The translations under genes were made by a program, and so were the position numbers. Shown here one piece after another: positions 6,987 through 16,204 of a DNA stretch of 64,000 nucleotides; positions within the stretch are counted from its first letter, which is position 1, and every line of letters starts with the position of its first letter. The DNA comes from Mucilaginibacter sp. L196. GTDB lineage: Bacteria; Bacteroidota; Bacteroidia; Sphingobacteriales; Sphingobacteriaceae. Under the pieces are notes generated by a model, which saw only the letters and a list, made by a program, of their open reading frames with translations, searched no databases and was not told where the DNA came from. The stretch lies in assembly GCF_009765905.1 (NCBI RefSeq), contig NZ_LMUO01000011.1:310001-374000 (forward strand). The letters run 5' to 3'.

Positions 6987-7592
6987 CTACTTCCACCTGA
7001 AGCTTTTGATCATCACATTCATATCCTTCTTTACAAAATCAAGTACGGGTTGGATGGAATCAAGCTTTGGTTCGGAGTTAAAATATAGCGCTCCGCGGAT
7101 GTAGTTGCGGGTGCTGTCAGTCAGGAAGAACTGTGCGGATGAGGCGGCATTACCGTTGATGGTATAATAGATGCCGAAGATTTTTTTATCAGGGTAATAG
7201 ATCAGCGCCTGGTCGATACCGGTAGATTTTACCGTATGCTTAAAGGCGAAGGAGTGCGCGTCCTCAATCAGTTCATCAAATACTTTGCGCGAGGTAATGC
7301 TCTCATAGCTTAAATGCAGCGTACCATTAAACTGCGGGAATTGCATGTTTAACAGGTATTTCATATTGATCAGCTTTTTATTGCCGTTAGGTGCTGTATT
7401 TGAATCAGGTACGATGTTGGCATAGGCCGGATACAAAAAAGTAAATGGGTATGGCCCGTTATATTCAACGTATTGCTTTTGGGGGAAAACGATGCGGTAA
7501 TATCCACGGGGCTTTGGCGAATAATCGTGGTTGTTATTGCTGCAGGCGCTAAAAAGTAAAGTTGTAATCAGCAATAAGCCTAATATCCTCAT
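6987..7592 (-). CDS. gldD: Gliding motility lipoprotein GldD
   Basis: A 201-residue lipoprotein: the signal sequence MRILGLLLITTLLFSAC ends at a lipobox cysteine, followed by SPKPRGYYRIVFPQKQYVEY, the conserved start of mature GldD. GldD is one of the lipoproteins required for gliding and type IX secretion in Bacteroidota. The ATG at 7592 overlaps the aroE stop by four bases (ATGA), which places it in an operon with aroE, a linkage seen in other Bacteroidota. An in-frame ATG 33 bases upstream lies inside aroE and would spoil the signal peptide. Confidence 0.9.
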   Translation of the reverse strand: MRILGLLLITTLLFSACSNNNHDYSPKPRGYYRIVFPQKQYVEYNGPYPFTFLYPAYANIVPDSNTAPNGNKKLINMKYLLNMQFPQFNGTLHLSYESITSRKVFDELIEDAHSFAFKHTVKSTGIDQALIYYPDKKIFGIYYTINGNAASSAQFFLTDSTRNYIRGALYFNSEPKLDSIQPVLDFVKKDMNVMIKSFRWK

Positions 7593-8389
7593 AAAGTCAT
7601 TGTTTGTGAGTTCCATATCTCCCACGATTTTTCAGCCTGCAAGGTAAGCATTTCGTAGCCATTTTTAATCCGGGCGCCTCGTTCTTCGCCTTTCTTTAAA
7701 AACAGGGTTTTTTCGGGATTATAGATCAGGTCGTACAACAAATGCTGCGGTGTGATCAGCTCATAAGGGATATCCGGGCATTCATCAAAATTAGGGGCTG
7801 TGCCCAATGGCGTAGTATTGATGATGAGTTTGTTCTTTTCAAAGTGATGCGGTTTCAAATCCTTAAACAGAATGTTGCCGGGATGTGGTTTACGGGTAAC
7901 CGTTGTAATGTTGATGTTTAGGTTATCCAGCACACATTTTACCGCTTTGGCGGCGCCACCATCGCCTAAAATCAAAGCATCTTCCATGCCTTCCCTCAAC
8001 AATGGTTTTAACGACATTTCGAAACCGTAAATATCCGTGTTAAAACCCTCCAACCTAAAGTCGTGTCCCTTTACGCCAACTTCGCCTAAAAACGAAGCCA
8101 GTATCGGACTTTCGGCAACCACTCGAATACAATTTACAGCGCCTGCGTTTTTGGCATCATGCTCAATCCAGTCGAGGTATTTAATAACATTTACTTTATG
8201 GGGGATGGTCACATTCAAACCGCACATGTCGGGGTGCAGGTCGAGCATGTCCTGCAAGTCTTTAATATGTTCAATAGGATAAAGATCATATTGAGCATCC
8301 TTGATGTGTAGTTTCTCAAATTTCTCGGTAAAATATTTTTTTGAAAACGAATGTGTAAGCGGAAAACCTATTAGCCCGTATTTTTTCAT
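7589..8389 (-). CDS. aroE: Shikimate dehydrogenase
   Basis: A 266-residue enzyme reducing 3-dehydroshikimate to shikimate with NADPH in aromatic amino acid synthesis. Substrate-site motifs GFPLTHSFSKKYF and GLNVTIPHKVNV are at the N terminus, with the catalytic Lys in IPHK. The nucleotide-binding glycine-rich turn is GDGGAAKAV, and NTTPLGTAP follows. Length is typical. It is followed without a gap by gldD, with a 4-base overlap. Confidence 0.95.
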   Translation of the reverse strand: MKKYGLIGFPLTHSFSKKYFTEKFEKLHIKDAQYDLYPIEHIKDLQDMLDLHPDMCGLNVTIPHKVNVIKYLDWIEHDAKNAGAVNCIRVVAESPILASFLGEVGVKGHDFRLEGFNTDIYGFEMSLKPLLREGMEDALILGDGGAAKAVKCVLDNLNINITTVTRKPHPGNILFKDLKPHHFEKNKLIINTTPLGTAPNFDECPDIPYELITPQHLLYDLIYNPEKTLFLKKGEERGARIKNGYEMLTLQAEKSWEIWNSQTMTL

Positions 8390-8450
8390 GATGCAATGTT
8401 AAAATAACAACTGAATATTTCTTTACGTTGTTTAATAAATATTGAAAATA

Positions 8451-8942
8451 TTACAGATTCAGAAAGTTTTCCAGGTTGCCTTTGTCGTTTGCATCGGAAA
8501 GCTTTTTCAGGGTTTTGTCCTTTTTTACATTGCTTATGGGGCTATTTACATAGGCCAATAATATTTTAACGCCATTAATGGTGATTGCTTTAACATCGGT
8601 AGACTTGGTTTCCAATGCATATTTGGCCATCGACGTCATGTAAAGCAACATCAGATCAACATTGCCTGAGAGGTATTTGATCGCGTTTTGTTCCAGCGAA
8701 AATGTATAATCTGGGGTGCCTTCCATCCATCGCATTACAAACTGCCCGGCTTTAATACGGGTATGGGTATTTTGGTCGCTAGGGGTTGATAGCAGGAAAT
8801 TCGCGGTTTGCAATACAGCGCTATCTGCCAATGTATAATCGCTGGTTTGCTTAAATTTATACTGGTCGAACTTCGGCAGATTTTGGGCAAAGCCTGTACC
8901 GACAGAAATGATGAGCAGAAAAAATATGAATAGCTTTTTCAT
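8451..8942 (-). CDS. Secreted protein of unknown function
   Basis: A 163-residue protein starting with a clear Sec signal peptide (MKKLFIFFLLIISVGTGFAQ, cleavage expected after AQ). The mature part is helical with no cysteine and no recognisable catalytic motif. I do not recognise a named domain. It is a single gene between aroE-gldD and the ComA-like gene on the same strand; 135 non-coding bases separate it from the gene upstream. Confidence 0.75.
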   Translation of the reverse strand: MKKLFIFFLLIISVGTGFAQNLPKFDQYKFKQTSDYTLADSAVLQTANFLLSTPSDQNTHTRIKAGQFVMRWMEGTPDYTFSLEQNAIKYLSGNVDLMLLYMTSMAKYALETKSTDVKAITINGVKILLAYVNSPISNVKKDKTLKKLSDANDKGNLENFLNL

Positions 8943-9078
8943 GCGAAAATCGGTTTAATTCGATGCGAAAAGTGGCTTTTTAAAGTCAATTACGGGGTAA
9001 AAAGGAGCTTTTTTAATGTTAAAAGCGTCAATATTCCTCGTTTTCTATCACAAAGATGCCTTAAAAGTATCGTTTTTT

Positions 9079-9834
9079 CTACAAAAAATGATCAAAAGTA
9101 TCACTTCTGATACCCAGGCGTAAAGTCTCTAACGGTATTACATCGGCAGGCGCAATATTGCCTAAACTTACATTGGCGCCAATTAATTTAATAAACCAAA
9201 CCTGCTGCGCTTTTTGCGGCGCTTCCCAAATAATGGTTTCTTCGGGTATCTGGGTTAATATTTCATCCACCAATCCCTGCCTTACTTCTCCTGAATCACG
9301 ATAGATGCCCACGTTACCACTTTCGCGGGCTTCGGCAATTACTTTCCATGAGCCTGCCTCAATTTCGGCCTGCATCAGCTTGATCCATTTATAAGGGGCA
9401 AATATTTTCTGTACATCTTTGGAGCCTACTTCAGATATTACTGTGAAGTTTTCGCTCAGCTTCCGAATGTATTCGCATTTGATGTCATGCTCAATAGTTA
9501 TAGAGCCATCAGATACTTCCACATATTGCATTTTGTATTTATCCAGTATTTTGCAATAATCATCAAACTGGTTACGGATGATAAATGCCTCGAATAAAGT
9601 ACCTCCGAAGTATACCGGCAAGCCCGCTTCGCGGTACAAAGCCAGTTTTTCATCAAGCTTAGGGGTAACGTATGATGTAGCCCAGCCTAATTTAATAATA
9701 TCGCTATGTACACCGCCAACCTCTATAAAATCCTCGGCCTGGCGTACGCTAAGGCCTTTGTCCATAACCATGGTGATGCCACTGTTTCGGGGTTTAACAG
9801 TACGCTCGGGGATATTATTGATGTGGTAATTCAT
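9079..9834 (-). CDS. Phosphosulfolactate synthase (ComA family)
   Basis: A 251-residue TIM-barrel protein. Family features are GITMVMDKGLSVRQAEDFIE, DIIKLGWATSYV, YFGGTLFEAF, YVEVSDGSITI and VISEVGSKD, which form the phosphoenolpyruvate/sulfite site. ComA enzymes add sulfite to phosphoenolpyruvate to give phosphosulfolactate, the first step of coenzyme M synthesis in archaea and of sulfolactate formation in some bacilli. No comB, comC or sulfonate gene is adjacent, so the product's fate here is unknown; a link to sulfonolipid or sulfolactate synthesis would be inference. Confidence 0.85.
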   Translation of the reverse strand: MNYHINNIPERTVKPRNSGITMVMDKGLSVRQAEDFIEVGGVHSDIIKLGWATSYVTPKLDEKLALYREAGLPVYFGGTLFEAFIIRNQFDDYCKILDKYKMQYVEVSDGSITIEHDIKCEYIRKLSENFTVISEVGSKDVQKIFAPYKWIKLMQAEIEAGSWKVIAEARESGNVGIYRDSGEVRQGLVDEILTQIPEETIIWEAPQKAQQVWFIKLIGANVSLGNIAPADVIPLETLRLGIRSDTFDHFL

Positions 9835-9927
9835 AAAAACAAAGTAGGTAGCCTGATGCTAATAAATATTCGGCCGCAAAGTTCAAAAAAAAAACCAAAA
9901 AGCAAGGTAAGTTTTTGGTTATAATCA

Positions 9928-10006
9928 GCCCCCTCTAAATCTCCCCCGGAAGGGGAGACTTTTTTGCAGGCTAAGCCCTCCCTTCCGGGGAGGGTTTGGG
10001 TGGGGC
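9928..10006 (+). repeat. Repeat family C (C2)
   Basis: Complete copy, from GCCCCCTCTAAATCTCCCCC to GGGAGGGTTTGGGTGGGGC. It ends two bases from the stop of the TPR gene, which is also bounded upstream by C3 in the same orientation. Confidence 0.9.
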
Positions 10007-10008
10007 AG

Positions 10009-11412
10009 CTATCTGGTGTAGCGATTAATAATATCTACAATCACTTTATTTTTTTGTAACTGCGGCAGGTAATCGTACAAAATGTAATGCTTTTCCGGGT
10101 CTGATGTCAAGGCCAATTCCAGATGGTTCAATGCTTCATTATAATCGCCTTTGGCAAATAAATAGGCCACCATGCGGTAGTATAATTCTGCCGCCTCCGG
10201 ATTATTCTTTATCGCTTGCGACATCACTTCAATAGCATCAACCAACCTCTCCTGCTCGTATAATATAGATGAGTAGTCCAACCATGCATCTACATCAAGC
10301 GGGTTAAGCTCCACTACTTTTTCGTAGGCTTGCTCAGATTCCGCCAGGTGCTTCAATTTGTATTCAGCATCAGCAATGGCAAACCAGTAATCAGCATTGG
10401 CTATATCAAGGTCAAGCGCTTTTTTGTAGAAATGTAGTGCTTCAAAATAACGCTCTTCAAAATCAAGGGTTACGCCTATACCAAACCAGGCATCAGCCAG
10501 TTTTGGATCCATTTTAACAGATTTTTTGTAGAAGGCCCGCGCATCATCCATTTGCTCCAATTTCTCGTAGCATTCACCAATAGCGCAATAGGTATCGGCA
10601 TTAGGTTGTTCGTACTCGAAGGTCTGACGGTAAACTTCTATGGCCTCTGCATATTTCTCTAAATTAACCAGGGCGTTACCTTTGTTAAAGTAGGCTGATG
10701 CAAAGCTATCCTTAATCAGTATGGCATAATCATAAGCATCTATTGCTTTCTCAAATAAGCTAAGCTTAGTAAACGCGTTACCCAAATTATACCAAGCAGC
10801 ATAACTATACGGCTCGTTATCAATATATTGCTGGTAAAATTGTACGCTTTCTTCCTGGTTATCCATTACATCGTAACAAAAAGCCAGTTCGTATAAAGCG
10901 TCCTGGTTTTCCATATTCTGTTTCAGGCATTCCTTCAGGAAACCGATAGCAGTATTGTAATCGCCCATATTCTGATGAACGTAGGCAATATGCAGCAATA
11001 TCTCGTCGGTTTCTTCGGCAAGGCTTAAAGCTTTTTCGTAGTTCTCCAGCGCTTCGTCAAAACGCTCCATGCTCTCGTATAGATTGCCGCGGATGAGGTA
11101 TATATCCGGGTCAGAAGCCTCCAGCATGGCAGCTTTATCCAAAGCATCAAATGCTTCTACGGAGCGATTGGTTACCACTAGAAGCTGGGCTTGTTTTATT
11201 AAAAATACAGCGGCAAACGGGTGTTGGTTGCGCGCATACTCAGATACTTGCAGGGCTTTTGCCGGATCATTTTTTTCGATGTAGTAGTCGATAATGTTCT
11301 CAAACGCCTGGGCATCAAAAAAGTACTGGTCGTGATTCCGAATCATTTCCTCGTACCGTTCTACCGAAAATTTTGGGTCTTCGGTAAAACCAAATTCAAA
11401 TTCTTCTTCCAT
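10009..11412 (-). CDS. Cytoplasmic tetratricopeptide-repeat protein
   Basis: A 467-residue protein without a signal peptide, made of about ten consecutive 34-residue TPR units (for example AWYNLGNAFTKLSLFEKAID and AYFNKGNALVNLEKYAEAIE, with the usual W/Y-G-A-Y-A-P positions). The first 30 residues are acidic (MEEEFEFGFTEDPKF). TPR superhelices bind proteins; no catalytic domain is attached and the partner is unknown. The gene is a single unit flanked on both sides by family C repeats in the same orientation. Confidence 0.9.
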   Translation of the reverse strand: MEEEFEFGFTEDPKFSVERYEEMIRNHDQYFFDAQAFENIIDYYIEKNDPAKALQVSEYARNQHPFAAVFLIKQAQLLVVTNRSVEAFDALDKAAMLEASDPDIYLIRGNLYESMERFDEALENYEKALSLAEETDEILLHIAYVHQNMGDYNTAIGFLKECLKQNMENQDALYELAFCYDVMDNQEESVQFYQQYIDNEPYSYAAWYNLGNAFTKLSLFEKAIDAYDYAILIKDSFASAYFNKGNALVNLEKYAEAIEVYRQTFEYEQPNADTYCAIGECYEKLEQMDDARAFYKKSVKMDPKLADAWFGIGVTLDFEERYFEALHFYKKALDLDIANADYWFAIADAEYKLKHLAESEQAYEKVVELNPLDVDAWLDYSSILYEQERLVDAIEVMSQAIKNNPEAAELYYRMVAYLFAKGDYNEALNHLELALTSDPEKHYILYDYLPQLQKNKVIVDIINRYTR

Positions 11413-11450
11413 TCAATTAGGTTTGCAGAACACGTTTCAGTTAAAATTAA

Positions 11451-11525
11451 GCCCCCTCTAATCTCCCCCGGCAGGGGAGACTTTTCTCTCAAACGCCCTT
11501 CCTACCGGGGAGGGTTGGGTGGGGC
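11451..11525 (+). repeat. Repeat family C (C3)
   Basis: Complete copy about 40 bases upstream of the TPR gene start, in the same orientation as C2 and C4. Confidence 0.88.
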
Positions 11526-11666
11526 TATTAATCCTTAACCGAGATTAAATTACAAATAATAAAGATCTTAAGATGCATTTAAGTTTTCAACATACACACA
11601 TTATTTAACAGCGGACTATACAAGTGCCTGATAATAAATGTAAACCATTTTGTGGCAAGCGGTGAG

Positions 11667-11701
11667 TTGATAATAAATTGCCTTAAAGATTTTTACCTTT
11701 G
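11667..11701 (+). promoter_or_regulatory. Promoter of the ALDH7-type gene
   Basis: TACCTTTG at 11694-11701 matches TAnnTTTG and lies 15 bases before the ATG at 11717. A TTG at 11667-11669 is 24 bases upstream, slightly long for the -33 element. Confidence 0.5.
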
Positions 11702-11716
11702 ACAAAAGTAACCATT

Positions 11717-13258
11717 ATGAGCATCGATATAACAAAAATTCTGAACCATTTACATATAAACGACATTAATGAGGCGTTTAGTACGGGCAGTAATTGGGGA
11801 AGTAGTGCCAATTCAGCTGTAAAAGATGTGTTATCGCCGGTTGACGGTAAAAAGATCGCATCGGTAAAATTCGCTACGGATAGCGATTATAACCACGTTG
11901 TTGAAACCGCCGCAAAAGCCTTCAAAAGCTGGCGTACTGTACCCGCGCCAAAGCGTGGCGAAATAGTTAGGGAGATAGGCGAATCGTTACGTGCTAATAA
12001 GCATGAATTAGGCGCGTTGGTATCTTACGAGATGGGCAAAAGCTTACAGGAAGGTTACGGCGAAGTACAGGAAATGATTGATATTGCCGATTTCGCCGTA
12101 GGCCAGAGTCGCCAGTTATATGGTTTGACCATGCACTCCGAAAGACCGGAGCATCGCATGTATGAGCAATACCATCCACTTGGGATTGTAGGGATCATCT
12201 CAGCATTCAACTTCCCGGTTGCAGTTTGGAGCTGGAATGCCATGCTGGCTTGGGTTTGTGGTGATGTTTGTATCTGGAAACCATCTGAAAAAACACCATT
12301 AACGGCTATTGCCTGCCAGCATATAGCGCAAGCGGTATTTAAAAAACATAATATAGAAGAAGGTGTGTCATGCCTGGTTATCGGCGACCGCAATATCGGC
12401 GAACTGATGGCTAACGATACCCGTGTACCATTGATTTCAGCAACGGGCTCAACCCGCATGGGTAAAGCCGTAGGCGCTGCTGTAGGAGCTAGGTTAGGTA
12501 AAAGCTTACTGGAGCTTGGCGGCAATAATGCCATCATCATCAGTGAAAATGCTGATCTGGATACTTCATTAGTTGGCGCTGTATTTGGCGCAGTGGGTAC
12601 TGCAGGCCAGCGGTGTACAAGTACACGCAGGCTCATCATCCACGAAAGTGTTTATGAGGCCTTTAAACAAAAATTGGTGAATGCTTACAAACAGATTCGC
12701 ATTGGTGATCCGTTAGACGAAAACAATCATATGGGCCCGCTGATCGATCAGGACGCGGTGGCTTTATACTTGGATTCTATCGAAAAATGTAAGGCAGAAG
12801 GTGGTAAGTTTGCAGTAGAAGGCGGTAAGCTGGAAGGCGCGCAATATGCATCTGGCTGTTATGTAAAGCCTTGTATTGCCGAAGTGGAGAACAATTTTAA
12901 AATTGTGCAGCATGAAACATTTGCCCCGATACTTTATCTAATCAGGTATACAACATTAGATGAGGCTATAGCGTTACAAAACGGTGTTCCGCAGGGATTA
13001 TCATCATCCATAATGACACTTAATTTGCGCGAGGCAGAACAATTTTTATCAAGCAGAGGTTCTGATTGCGGAATTGCTAACGTGAATATTGGTACATCGG
13101 GAGCAGAAATAGGCGGCGCTTTCGGTGGCGAAAAGGACACTGGTGGTGGTCGTGAGTCGGGCTCTGATGCATGGAAAGTTTATATGAGGCGACAAACCAA
13201 CACCATAAACTATTCTGTTAAAGCGCCATTGGCACAGGGAATTAAATTTGATTTGTAA
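11717..13258 (+). CDS. Aldehyde dehydrogenase, ALDH7 (alpha-aminoadipic semialdehyde dehydrogenase) type
   Basis: A 513-residue NAD(P)-dependent dehydrogenase. The cofactor-binding turn is [13 protein letters not shown], the general-base Glu is in [10 protein letters not shown], and the catalytic cysteine is C300 in [11 protein letters not shown]. The C-terminal signature [20 protein letters not shown] is that of ALDH7A1/AmaB enzymes, which oxidise alpha-aminoadipate semialdehyde to aminoadipate in lysine breakdown. The ATG at 11717 is chosen because the promoter -7 element occupies 11694-11701, which excludes an upstream TTG start. A family C repeat begins immediately after its stop codon. 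Confidence 0.9.
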   Translation: MSIDITKILNHLHINDINEAFSTGSNWGSSANSAVKDVLSPVDGKKIASVKFATDSDYNHVVETAAKAFKSWRTVPAPKRGEIVREIGESLRANKHELGALVSYEMGKSLQEGYGEVQEMIDIADFAVGQSRQLYGLTMHSERPEHRMYEQYHPLGIVGIISAFNFPVAVWSWNAMLAWVCGDVCIWKPSEKTPLTAIACQHIAQAVFKKHNIEEGVSCLVIGDRNIGELMANDTRVPLISATGSTRMGKAVGAAVGARLGKSLLELGGNNAIIISENADLDTSLVGAVFGAVGTAGQRCTSTRRLIIHESVYEAFKQKLVNAYKQIRIGDPLDENNHMGPLIDQDAVALYLDSIEKCKAEGGKFAVEGGKLEGAQYASGCYVKPCIAEVENNFKIVQHETFAPILYLIRYTTLDEAIALQNGVPQGLSSSIMTLNLREAEQFLSSRGSDCGIANVNIGTSGAEIGGAFGGEKDTGGGRESGSDAWKVYMRRQTNTINYSVKAPLAQGIKFDL

Positions 13259-13332
13259 GCCCCCTCTAAATCTCCCCCGGAAGGGGAGACTTTATCTTAA
13301 GCCCTCCCTTCCGGGGAGGGTTTGGGTGGGGC
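13259..13332 (+). repeat. Repeat family C (C4)
   Basis: Complete copy starting at the base after the ALDH stop codon and ending 26 bases before the subtilase start. Almost identical to C2. Confidence 0.9.
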
Positions 13333-13358
13333 TTGAACTAATAAACTATATATATTAT

Positions 13359-15005
13359 ATGCAGAAATTTAGCAAGTATGTTTTTGGCGCTACGCTTTGC
13401 GGCGCTTTGTTAATGAGTTTTGGGTCTATGGCGCAAATAGCACCGCCAACACCTCCTGCGGATCCGCCAAAAAACTGGCATACGATGGATTTGAGTACCG
13501 ATGGTTTTTTCGGTATCAGTTTAAACCAGGCCTACATATTTGTTAAAGGCAAAAAAAGCAAAACTGTAGTGGTTGCTACCATTGATAGTGGTATTGATAC
13601 CGCGCAAAAAGACCTACAGGGTATATTGTGGGTAAATCCAAAAGAGATCCCGGGCAATGGTATTGATGATGATGGCGATGGTTATGTAGATGATGTACAT
13701 GGCTGGAACTTTTTAGGCGGTAAAAATGGTAAATGCGATTATACCGAAACAACCGAAGAGGTACGTGAATATGCTAAACTTCAAGGCAAGTATGCCAATT
13801 TAACTTCAGCACCTGCCGGGGATGAAAAAGGATATAATTACTGGTTGGTTGTTAAAGCTACACATGATTCAACCGTTAATAAATCATCTACAGAATTAAG
13901 TGAATTAAAACCGGAAATGAATGTACTGATGATTACCAATGGGTACATCAAAAGCGCGCTTAAATTAGGCACGGATGCTACGTTTGATATTCATGATCTG
14001 GACAAGGTACAAAGTAATAATGATACTGTTAACCGCAGTAAGTATGTTTGGAACATGGTTCTAACCCAGGAGGGCGGCGGCGCTACCACCAATGCGAAAG
14101 TATTAAAGGACCTGAGTGAATATTTAGAGAAATTAAACAACGATGTTAACCCTGATTTAAACTCCCGTAAGGAAATAGTAGGCGATAACCCAGATGTAAT
14201 GGATGGCAAGCCTTATGGTAACAACATCCTGAAATATCCTGATGCTTCCCACGGTACAGGAGTAGCGGGGTTGATTGGCGCTAAACGTAATAATGGCTAT
14301 GGTATTGATGGCGTGGCGGATAATGTGCGCATTATGTCGATAAAAGCCGTTCCTAATGGCGATGAGTATGATAAGGATATTGCCAATGCTATCCGTTTCG
14401 CGGTAGATCATGGTGCTAAGGTGATCAACATGAGTTTCGGTAAAAAAATATCACCCCATAAAGATTGGGTTGATGCGGCTATGAAATATGCCGCTGACAA
14501 AGATGTGTTACTGGTACAGGCATCTGGTAATGATAACCAAAACATTGATGATAAACCGGAGTTCCCTAATAACCATTTCCTGGATGGAACGACCAGCGAT
14601 AATTTAATCAGTGTTGATGCTTCTGCATGGAAACAGGACACTACCCTAGCTGCAAACTTTACTAATTATGGAAAAAATACCGACCTGTTTGCTCCTGGTG
14701 TTAAAGTGACTTCAATTGATGAAGACGCAGAATTCAACACCGCCGACGGTACCAGCTTTGCCTCGCCAATAACAGCAGGTATTGCAGCGTTGATATTAGA
14801 GTACTATCCAAAATTAACAGCAGCTCAGGTGAAAGAAGCGATTTTGGCTTCGGCAACTCCGTTAAAAGGTGTTATGGTTTACAAACCGGGTACACATGAT
14901 CTGGTTGATTTTACAACCCTGTCAAAAACCGGCGGTGTGGTAAATGCATACAAAGCCTTAGAAATAGCCTCAAAAATGAAGGGCGAGCGCAAAAAGAATG
15001 ATTAA
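13359..15005 (+). CDS. Secreted subtilisin-like serine peptidase (S8 family)
   Basis: A 548-residue exported protease with a signal peptide (KYVFGATLCGALLMSFGSMA). The catalytic triad is D76 (ATIDSGID), H298 (ASHGTGVAGLIGA) and S466 (DGTSFASPITAGI). The Asp and His are separated by an unusually long insert of about 220 residues containing a calcium-like acidic segment (GNGIDDDGDGYVDDVHGWNF), a pattern known in Bacteroidota subtilases. The ATG at 13359 is chosen; an open frame upstream only translates the C4 repeat. There is no type IX C-terminal sorting domain, so the location is periplasm or outside. A terminator follows. Confidence 0.93.
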   Translation: MQKFSKYVFGATLCGALLMSFGSMAQIAPPTPPADPPKNWHTMDLSTDGFFGISLNQAYIFVKGKKSKTVVVATIDSGIDTAQKDLQGILWVNPKEIPGNGIDDDGDGYVDDVHGWNFLGGKNGKCDYTETTEEVREYAKLQGKYANLTSAPAGDEKGYNYWLVVKATHDSTVNKSSTELSELKPEMNVLMITNGYIKSALKLGTDATFDIHDLDKVQSNNDTVNRSKYVWNMVLTQEGGGATTNAKVLKDLSEYLEKLNNDVNPDLNSRKEIVGDNPDVMDGKPYGNNILKYPDASHGTGVAGLIGAKRNNGYGIDGVADNVRIMSIKAVPNGDEYDKDIANAIRFAVDHGAKVINMSFGKKISPHKDWVDAAMKYAADKDVLLVQASGNDNQNIDDKPEFPNNHFLDGTTSDNLISVDASAWKQDTTLAANFTNYGKNTDLFAPGVKVTSIDEDAEFNTADGTSFASPITAGIAALILEYYPKLTAAQVKEAILASATPLKGVMVYKPGTHDLVDFTTLSKTGGVVNAYKALEIASKMKGERKKND

Positions 15006-15049
15006 ATAGTTTATTTAAACTTCGTAAGTTTCTTATTGAAGATAAAAGA

Positions 15050-15085
15050 AGCCTGCAGGTATCACTTTGCGGGCTTTGTTTTTTT
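15050..15085 (+). terminator. Terminator of the subtilase gene
   Basis: Stem AGCCTGCA (15050-15057) with TGCGGGCT (15068-15075, one G-T pair), followed by a T-rich run to 15085. The A5 repeat starts at the very next base. Confidence 0.75.
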
Positions 15086-15169
15086 GTCATTCTGAGCGGA
15101 GCGAAGAATCTATCCGTTATACATGGCGCAAATGCCTATCGATAGATTCTTCGCTTCGCTCAGAATGAC
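15086..15169 (-). repeat. Repeat family A inverted pair (A5)
   Basis: 84-base element with 29-bp arms (one mismatch). Including its loop, it is nearly identical to the reverse complement of A7 at 42857-42941 (three differences). Confidence 0.92.
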
Positions 15170-15175
15170 AGAGAA

Positions 15176-16021
15176 TTATTGATTGTTAAAAAGATAATCC
15201 AACACAGTACCTGGCTTATGTGCCGCTTCTGTATCATATCTCCAGGTGAGTTTATAAAGTGGGGATATTTTGTTATCTATTTCCTGTTTAACTTCAGCAC
15301 TCATGGGTGCCAATAAACCAGTCATCTGTATCCGGTGTGGTATATCGGCGCTAATTTTAGGGGTGATGTCCCATAAATCACGAAACTCTTTTATCCGCAA
15401 GTAAAGGTTTGTAAACATGTAATGAAACCAGAAATAAGGGTACACCTTTAATGTATTAGTTACAAAAGCGCTGAACCATACCTGTGTATTTAATTTTTGC
15501 AGTCTCTTGTTCAAAAACTTCCAACCCGAATTTTCAATAAATTTAAGGTGAGGGTTTTCCTGCCAATATAAATTTACCATGTTTTGGTACGTGCTGGCTA
15601 TGTAATTATACTTGTTGCAGGCAATAAACCAGCTCGATAGCATTCTGTCGGCCCCCGGTCTGTCAAAAGCAAAAAAACCGGATTGCATATTATCATACAA
15701 CCACTCATCTAAGGGCTTCATACAAAAACAGGTAGCATCAACCCATATGCCACCGTGTTTAGCAAGTAAATTTATTCGTAATATATCCGATAAGGCTTGT
15801 TTGGTTATCCCATCAGTAAATGCAGGAATATATTCGCCGATACTCTGCTCATCCAATAAGATAAGTTCCCAGTCAGGGTTATGTTTAATCCAGGAATCAT
15901 AACATTTTTTTACTACTAAAGGTGCGTTATCAAGCCCTTGCAGCCACAAAAACCATATTTTTTTAGGTAGATTATTGTCCAATTGAGGTAAAATTTTGTG
16001 TGCTAATATATAAAAAATCAA
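15176..16021 (-). CDS. Glycosyltransferase with a GT32-type DXD-like motif (capsular polysaccharide synthesis family)
   Basis: A 281-residue protein beginning with KKIWFLWLQGLDNAPLVVKK and SWIKHNPDWELILLDEQS, then ALSDILRINLLAKHGGIWVD and AT, the sugar-nucleotide and metal-binding block of GT32/Caps_synth enzymes. The expected DxD is represented by the VDAT motif. It probably transfers a sugar to a surface glycan at the inner face of the membrane; donor and acceptor are unknown. It stands alone, not in a polysaccharide cluster, with its stop six bases from repeat A5. Confidence 0.8.
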   Translation of the reverse strand: MIFYILAHKILPQLDNNLPKKIWFLWLQGLDNAPLVVKKCYDSWIKHNPDWELILLDEQSIGEYIPAFTDGITKQALSDILRINLLAKHGGIWVDATCFCMKPLDEWLYDNMQSGFFAFDRPGADRMLSSWFIACNKYNYIASTYQNMVNLYWQENPHLKFIENSGWKFLNKRLQKLNTQVWFSAFVTNTLKVYPYFWFHYMFTNLYLRIKEFRDLWDITPKISADIPHRIQMTGLLAPMSAEVKQEIDNKISPLYKLTWRYDTEAAHKPGTVLDYLFNNQ

Positions 16022-16150
16022 GTCGCTGTCATTGTGGGTAATGAAGTAATCGCAGGGGAAAATAGCCGTCTTATATGATTCGTAATTGCTTCGTTACACA
16101 GAACAGCATAATGGGGATTAAATAAAAAAATCAATACCCATCGCCACTAA

Positions 16151-16180
16151 TTGTTTTTAACGCATCATTCCCTATATTTG
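16151..16180 (+). promoter_or_regulatory. Promoter of pdhB
   Basis: TATATTTG at 16173-16180 (-7, TAnnTTTG) with TTG at 16151-16153 (-33) and a 19-base spacer, 24 bases before the ATG. Confidence 0.65.
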
Positions 16181-16204
16181 CGCGGTTAAATTTTTTTTAA
16201 TACG

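Noticed and set aside
6906..7088. A + strand frame of 60 codons near the end of gldD
   Set aside because: It is antisense to the GldD C terminus and has no supporting signal.
11699..11716. TTG start for the ALDH gene at 11699
   Set aside because: The -7 promoter element occupies 11694-11701, so the codon would lie in the promoter.
13248..13358. An in-frame extension upstream of the subtilase signal peptide
   Set aside because: It only translates the family C repeat C4 and overlaps the ALDH gene end; the signal peptide at 13359 and the family N terminus give the start.
15086..15169. Family A elements considered as CRISPR repeats
   Set aside because: They occur singly or as inverted pairs, far apart, with no regular array of direct repeats and spacers, and no cas genes are present.
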